From Rhizobium sp. C4 (GTDB lineage: Bacteria; Pseudomonadota; Alphaproteobacteria; Rhizobiales; Rhizobiaceae): a stretch of DNA of 64,000 nucleotides. The DNA lies in NCBI RefSeq assembly GCF_021026315.1, contig NZ_JAJNCX010000013.1:78169-142168 (forward strand), written 5' to 3'. Under the pieces are notes generated by a model that saw nothing but the letters and a program-made list of their open reading frames with translations, searched no databases and was not told the DNA's origin. The translations under genes were made by a program, and so were the position numbers. Below, piece after piece: positions 56,871 to 64,000 of the stretch; position 1 is the first letter of the stretch, and the number at the start of each line of letters is the position of its first letter.

Positions 56871-58103
56871 TCAACCGCAGACGATTTTGTGCCTGCTGAT
56901 CACGTTGTCTTTCGAACGAGCGGGTAATAAACGGTGATCTTTTAGCGAAGCACAGAAAATGGACGAATCCGAACTTGTCAGCTCCGCCTTGGCGAGCAGC
57001 CCTTCGTACCATGTGCCGATCATAAAACTATAAGCAGCAGAATATTCATAACCTATTTCGGGTCCAGTCGACAGAAGTGATGCGACGTACGCGGCATCCT
57101 GCGCGTCAGCTGTTGGGACGACAGCCGTCTCATTCGTGGCTCCTGTCAAAGCAGGCCCCCTCGTTCGAACCGGCCCCAGAGGAAGTCCCAGCCCTTGTAG
57201 GGCAGATGCCAATTCAATTGGACTCGTGGATGCCATTTTCCTGTCCCACGTAAGACCGCCGCCCCGTTCACCCGCGCCAAGCGATCCGACATTAAAGACC
57301 AAGAAGCCGAGCGGACGCTCATAGAATATTTGCTCACGATGAAAAAGCGAGGTTCCGGCTCGCGTATTACCACGATAGGCCGACGCTGATCGGTAGCGGC
57401 TTGGTGCATAAGGTGTAAGGGAATCAAAACTCGAATGGGAGGAAGTCTCAGCGAGAACCAGTGTGAGTTCAGCCGGTGCCCCGGTGTCGGCGCTGAACAG
57501 CGCACATCTTTGGTCGGCAGGAAAATCACGGTCAATGTCTCGGCACTGGTCTGGCGTCCCCGGGATCAAGAACGCGCGGCTTTCTCCAGGTGTCTTGCCT
57601 ACCATATCACCGGTGACAATGAGGCGAACCCAGGCGACTTGGCCGCCGGTCAAAAGTCTCTCACATAAGTCAAAACAAGGATTCTGCTGAAGAAAAATAT
57701 CGAGGGGTCGTTTCGACGCTTCAAACCTGAGACTTGCCGATGCGGGCCGAACAATCTCCACGCCAAACGGGGCGCGAAATATCTCCGGTGTCCTTGCAGC
57801 AATCTCGCGTTTGGCAACGTCTTTCCCTGCCTCCCAATCTGCCACCAATCCCGGACCAAAAATAACAAGAACTAATAGAAGGATACTGAAAATAGGCGAC
57901 CAAGTTCGCCAGCGAGGTCTACCTGCAAGCATTACACTTGGAAATGCAGCCCAAAGACAAAGGCAAACCATAGGCAACGGAATTACAAGAGGTGCCGTAA
58001 TCCCTACAGTCATGATCAGAACATATAGCGCTACGTAAGGAAGGCTGAGCAGGAATGTGGCCACCGTCGCAGTCACCAAAGCGAGAAAGTAGAAATTGCG
58101 CAT
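56871..58103 (-). CDS. Unrecognised membrane protein with large extracytoplasmic domain
   Basis: A 410-residue protein. Residues about 5-90 contain three hydrophobic helices (YFLALVTATVATFLLSLPYV, ALYVLIMTVGITAPLVIPLP, SPIFSILLLVLVIFGPGLVA). The remaining 310 residues are soluble and hold three cysteines close together (QQNPCFDLCERLL) and others near CRDIDRDFPADQRCALF and the C-terminus, suggesting disulfides. Its base composition is lower in GC than its neighbours and its codons are less biased. No family is recognised. It may be an accessory gene. Confidence 0.65.
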   Translation of the reverse strand: MRNFYFLALVTATVATFLLSLPYVALYVLIMTVGITAPLVIPLPMVCLCLWAAFPSVMLAGRPRWRTWSPIFSILLLVLVIFGPGLVADWEAGKDVAKREIAARTPEIFRAPFGVEIVRPASASLRFEASKRPLDIFLQQNPCFDLCERLLTGGQVAWVRLIVTGDMVGKTPGESRAFLIPGTPDQCRDIDRDFPADQRCALFSADTGAPAELTLVLAETSSHSSFDSLTPYAPSRYRSASAYRGNTRAGTSLFHREQIFYERPLGFLVFNVGSLGAGERGGGLTWDRKMASTSPIELASALQGLGLPLGPVRTRGPALTGATNETAVVPTADAQDAAYVASLLSTGPEIGYEYSAAYSFMIGTWYEGLLAKAELTSSDSSIFCASLKDHRLLPARSKDNVISRHKIVCG

Positions 58104-58343
58104 GACAGCGTCTCAAATCTTCCTGCGAAACAAACGCCCGATAGCTACCTGGAATTGTAAAATGAACTCTTAAGAGAATCTCTCTGCCGGCACATCGGGA
58201 CCGCGAACCCTACCGCCAACCTCGCTATAGCACGAATTTCCCGCCCAGACCTGGGCCCGCTCCTGCCACTTCCTGTCAGCATCCCCACCCTTCCCGCCCC
58301 TCGCCCCCTTCCCTTTTCCCCTGACTCGTCCCATATTCCGGCC

Positions 58344-61202
<2,859 letters not shown>

Positions 61203-61327
61203 GCCCCCGCTTCGGATCCCTTAACCATGGCTCCATCGGCACCCCAAACATTTCCGGGATGAATGCTCGCATGCGCCGTTTTGCATGTATGGTCCGCCGG
61301 CATTTTTGCAACAAGGACCCACTGCAC

Positions 61328-61819
61328 ATGAAACATTTTCTGATGGCCGCTGCTGCCGCGCTTCTGCTTTCCACCGCCGCGCAGGCCAAGGATTTCAACA
61401 TCCCGTCCGAAAAGCCGGTTGCCTCGATCACCATGCCGGAAGGCTGGACGGCAAACGAAACGGATTCCGGTCTGGAAGGCACGTCTGCCGACAGCGCCGT
61501 CTATTTCGCCGTTGATATTTCCGAAGCCGCCGCTCTCGACAAGACGATCCAGGAATCGGTCAAGTTCCTCGAAGAACAGGGCGTCAAGATCGACGAGAAG
61601 ACCGAGAAGCAGAAGCAGGACAAGCTGAACGGCAAGGACGCCGTGTTCGTCAGCTGGGCCGGCACCGACAAGGACGGCCCGGCGACCATCGGCCTCGCCC
61701 TCGTCCTTCTCGATGAAAAGAACGCTCTGGTGCTGACCTATTGGGGCACGAAGGGCGAAGAAGACAAGCACGGCGCCGAGATCAACTCGATCGTCACCTC
61801 GATCAAGTCCGCCAAGTAA
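61328..61819 (+). CDS. Exported paralogue 1 of a three-copy family
   Basis: A 163-residue secreted protein. The signal peptide (MKHFLMAAAAALLLSTAAQA) precedes a domain with the conserved pieces MPEGWTANETDSGLEGTSAD, KLNGKDAVFVSWAGTDKDGP and LTYWGTKGEEDKH. The same layout recurs at 61974 and 63366. AAGGA lies upstream of the ATG. No enzyme motif or cysteines are seen. The family function is unknown; the compact beta-rich domain with no catalytic residues suggests binding or a structural role in the periplasm. Confidence 0.75.
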   Translation: MKHFLMAAAAALLLSTAAQAKDFNIPSEKPVASITMPEGWTANETDSGLEGTSADSAVYFAVDISEAAALDKTIQESVKFLEEQGVKIDEKTEKQKQDKLNGKDAVFVSWAGTDKDGPATIGLALVLLDEKNALVLTYWGTKGEEDKHGAEINSIVTSIKSAK

Positions 61820-61973
61820 GCGCACCTGATCTGTCGGTCCGCTTGCCAGGGGGCGGCCGGAGCAATCCGCCGCCCCTTAACTATTGTTTCAGAACGACAA
61901 TCCAGCCCCCTACCGCAGGTCTGGAATCTCTAGTAGATTCGCCTTGCTACAAAGCCTCCAGGGGATCCATTTC

Positions 61974-62465
61974 ATGAAAAAGCTTATCATTGCGGTCTCG
62001 GCCGCGCTCCTTTTCGTCACCGCAGCCCATGCCAAGCAGTGGGACATTCCGTCCAACCGCCCGGTCGCAACGCTCAACATGCCCAGCGGCTGGAAGACCA
62101 GCGAGACGGCCACCGGCATTGAAGGCACGTCCGAAGACGACGCGGTCTATTTCTCCGTCGACCTCGCCTCGCCCAAGAAGATGGACGGCATCATCGATGA
62201 CGCCGCCAAGTTTCTGGATGACCAGGGCATCAAGATCGACACCAACACGCAGAAATATTCGGAAGACAAGCTGAACGGCAAGGACATCGTCTATATCAGC
62301 TGGTCCGGCACCGACAAGGACGGCCCCGCCTCCATCGGTCTCGCCGTGCTGATCCTCGACGAGAAGACGGTTCTGGTCCTGACCTATTGGGGAACCCAGG
62401 GCGAGGAAGACAAGCACATGCCGGAAATCGGCAAGATCCTCGACTCGATCAAGCTGGCGCAGTAA
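61974..62465 (+). CDS. Exported paralogue 2 of a three-copy family
   Basis: A 163-residue secreted protein with the signal peptide IIAVSAALLFVTAAHA. It is clearly related to the preceding gene (MPSGWKTSETATGIEGTSED, KLNGKDIVYISWSGTDKDGP, LTYWGTQGEEDKH). It is 154 bases downstream, with its own apparent leader. It lacks cysteines in the mature part. It is nearer in sequence to copy 3 in the middle section (SPKKMDGIIDDAAKFLDDQG versus SPKKTGDMIDEAAKFLDSQG). Confidence 0.75.
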   Translation: MKKLIIAVSAALLFVTAAHAKQWDIPSNRPVATLNMPSGWKTSETATGIEGTSEDDAVYFSVDLASPKKMDGIIDDAAKFLDDQGIKIDTNTQKYSEDKLNGKDIVYISWSGTDKDGPASIGLAVLILDEKTVLVLTYWGTQGEEDKHMPEIGKILDSIKLAQ

Positions 62466-62564
62466 CGGGCGCCCGGCCCGCATTTCTCCTGCATTGCACA
62501 AGACCGTCCAGCGCCTTATGAAGGGACACGCTCCCATTCACATACCCCGCTGGACGGTCTCTTC

Positions 62565-63140
62565 ATGTTGAAAATCTATCTCGCCGGACCCGAAGTCTTT
62601 CTCCCCAATGCCCGCGACGTTCTGGATGCCAAGGCGGCCCTCACCCGCGCCTATGGCTTCGAGCCGCTCTGCCCCGGCGACCTCGCCATCGAGCCCGCGC
62701 CGACGCGCCACCAGTTCGGCCTCAACATCAGCGCGGTCGACGAGAGCTTCATGAACGACGCCGATGGCGTGATTGCCAACCTGACGCCCTTCCGCGGCAT
62801 CGCCGCAGACCCGGGCACGGTCTTCGAGCTCGGCTACATGTGCGCCAGCGGCAAGCTCGTCGCCGCCTATACCAACATGACCGAGACCCACTATGCCCGC
62901 ACGGTCGACTTCTATGACGGCAAGGTCGAGCTTGCGGCCGACGGCCACAAGCGCGGCCCGGACGGCCTGTCGCTCGAGGATTTCGACATGATCGACAACC
63001 TCATGCTGCATGGCGGCGTCACCCGCCGCGGCGGCCCCGTCATCGCCCACAAGGCAGCCGCCGACGCGCTCTACACCGACCTGACGGGTTTCGAAGCCTG
63101 CCTGCGCGCGCTGGCCGAGCGGCAGGGCAAGGCCGCCTGA
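62565..63140 (+). CDS. Nucleoside 2-deoxyribosyltransferase
   Basis: A 191-residue enzyme of the nucleoside 2-deoxyribosyltransferase family, which exchanges the base of deoxynucleosides or hydrolyses them. The opening KIYLAGPEVFLPNARDVLD and the catalytic glutamate region GTVFELGYMCASGKLVAAYT fit, with an aspartate-rich NDADGVIANLTPFRG in between. No signal peptide is present, unlike its neighbours. It lies within the three-copy exported gene cluster, with 99 and 225 bases on either side, and may be an unrelated insertion into it. Confidence 0.9.
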   Translation: MLKIYLAGPEVFLPNARDVLDAKAALTRAYGFEPLCPGDLAIEPAPTRHQFGLNISAVDESFMNDADGVIANLTPFRGIAADPGTVFELGYMCASGKLVAAYTNMTETHYARTVDFYDGKVELAADGHKRGPDGLSLEDFDMIDNLMLHGGVTRRGGPVIAHKAAADALYTDLTGFEACLRALAERQGKAA

Positions 63141-63365
63141 GCCGCAGGCACGGCTCAGCGCAGCATTTCCGCACGATATTTTTGGGATTTTTCCCGCCCC
63201 CACGCCACAAGGGGCGCGGGAAGGATTATATAAATCTGCCCCGCCGCATAAGCTGCGCGCGGGCAACGGAAACGCGCGTCGTCATCTCCGCTTCCACCGA
63301 ACAACAAACCGACCGCATGGACGCCAGGATCTGACCGGCGCCTGCAAGGCTCAAGGGGACACACC

Positions 63366-63854
63366 ATGAAGAAACTGTTCGTCGCAACAGCGGCCCTCCT
63401 TCTCTCGACCGCCGCCTTTGCCGGCGAAGTCCAGATCCCGTCGAACCGCCCGATCATCTCCGCGGACGTTCCGGACGACTGGAAGACCAACGAGACCAGC
63501 ACCGGCATCGAAATCAATTCGGCCGACAACTCCGTCTACCTCTCGATCGACATCGCCTCGCCGAAGAAGACCGGCGACATGATCGACGAAGCCGCCAAGT
63601 TCCTCGACAGCCAGGGCGTGACGATCGACGAAAAGACGCAGAAATACACGGAAGACAAGCTGAACGGCAAGGACATCATCTATATCGAGTGGTCCGGCAA
63701 GGACAAGGACGGCCCCGCCTCCGTCGGCCTCGCCGCCCTCGTGCTGAACGAAAAGACCGTCGCCGTGCTGACCTATTGGGGCACGCCCGGTCAAGAAGAG
63801 AAGAATTCCGAAGCGGTGGGGAAGATCCTGGCGTCGATCAAGTCGGCGGAGTGA
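63366..63854 (+). CDS. Exported paralogue 3 of a three-copy family
   Basis: A 162-residue secreted protein with the signal peptide LFVATAALLLSTAAFAGE. It matches the other two copies: DVPDDWKTNETSTGIEINSA, KLNGKDIIYIEWSGKDKDGP and LTYWGTPGQEEKN. AGGGGAC lies just before the ATG. The three copies share length, charge pattern and the GKD.I..W.G.DKDGP block, so they arose by tandem duplication. Confidence 0.75.
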   Translation: MKKLFVATAALLLSTAAFAGEVQIPSNRPIISADVPDDWKTNETSTGIEINSADNSVYLSIDIASPKKTGDMIDEAAKFLDSQGVTIDEKTQKYTEDKLNGKDIIYIEWSGKDKDGPASVGLAALVLNEKTVAVLTYWGTPGQEEKNSEAVGKILASIKSAE

Positions 63855-64000
63855 TGCGCCTTCTCCTCTCCCCTTGTGGGACCATTGCATAACTCGCACT
63901 TGTTGGGATTTTGAGGATTGAAGACGCAGCTTTTCGAGCCCGGTTGTTGATTTTCCGGGCTTTTGGGTTGTTCTTTGTCGGCTTTGGGTGGTTTTGGGCG
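63855..64000. other. Unannotated right edge
   Basis: The last 146 bases have no coding sequence. A half palindrome of the CTCCCCTTGTGGGA type (63871-63886) breaks off into G/T-rich sequence of different character (GGCTTTTGGGTTG). This may be the end of an inserted element continuing outside the window. Confidence 0.3.

Noticed and set aside
58145..58343. LexA box before uvrB
   Set aside because: I looked for GTTC-N7-GTTC or its complement and saw no acceptable match; the partial GAAC at about 58163 lacks the second half.

Overview
The window is a high-GC, densely coded chromosomal segment from an alphaproteobacterium of the order Hyphomicrobiales, almost certainly family Rhizobiaceae. The best pointers are a Sel1-repeat periplasmic regulator of the ExoR type beside valS, a single-cysteine DksA, a recA promoter with an alphaproteobacterial-type LexA site, a divergent pair of citrate synthase paralogues and rhizobial-style palindromic intergenic repeats. 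The genus cannot be fixed from this sequence alone. There is no prophage, CRISPR array, integrase or complete insertion sequence. Most of the window is ordinary core genome with short accessory patches.

Layout. 0-6.4 kb: DUF1489 protein, L-serine dehydratase, three membrane proteins (DUF599, DUF1624, an isoprenylcysteine-methyltransferase-like protein), a MerR regulator with a readable self-operator, and the MgtE magnesium transporter. 6.4-9.2 kb: a Cpx-like envelope-stress module (Spy/CpxP-type periplasmic protein, OmpR-type regulator, histidine kinase) preceded by a GTAAA-N5-GTAAA site. 9.2-15.3 kb: a small AT-rich ORF, tRNA-Leu(GAG), lipB, an unusual SRPBCC-M50 protease fusion, a GMC oxidoreductase, glutathione-dependent formaldehyde dehydrogenase and an ElaA-like acetyltransferase. 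15.4-27.3 kb: alaS, recA, the pseudouridine catabolic pair psuK-psuG, exoR, valS, a candidate small RNA, a CBS-domain protein and a rhomboid protease.

27.4-43.6 kb: a two-domain PilZ protein, a LapG-like cysteine protease, a SPOR-containing D-Ala-D-Ala carboxypeptidase, the folate operon folP-folB-folK, a DUF922 protein, a gene-less interval ending in an orphan terminator, an adrenodoxin-type ferredoxin, dksA, a SixA-like phosphatase, divergent citrate synthases (one with a DNA-binding N-terminus), and the YcjX/YcjF pair. 43.6-52.4 kb: two tandem SH3-like secreted proteins with a DUF4892/OmpA protein, a LuxR-type regulator, DUF971, moaA, a DUF1176 gene broken by one in-frame stop, an EamA transporter, and a MobA-MobB fusion carrying a further C-terminal domain. 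About 1 kb of intergenic palindromic repeats follows. 52.4-64 kb: a DUF1501/DUF1800 pair, a K+ channel with an RCK domain, a VOC protein, an unrecognised membrane protein, uvrB, and three paralogous small secreted proteins surrounding a nucleoside 2-deoxyribosyltransferase.

Functional themes are cell-envelope surveillance (Cpx-like system, ExoR, rhomboid and M50 proteases, SPOR carboxypeptidase, several paralogous exported proteins), cofactor synthesis (lipoate, folate, molybdenum cofactor) and information processing (alaS, valS, recA, uvrB, dksA). I found no convincing new multi-gene defence or mobile system. The most unusual items are protein fusions, the triplicated exported family, two candidate small RNAs and several readable operators.
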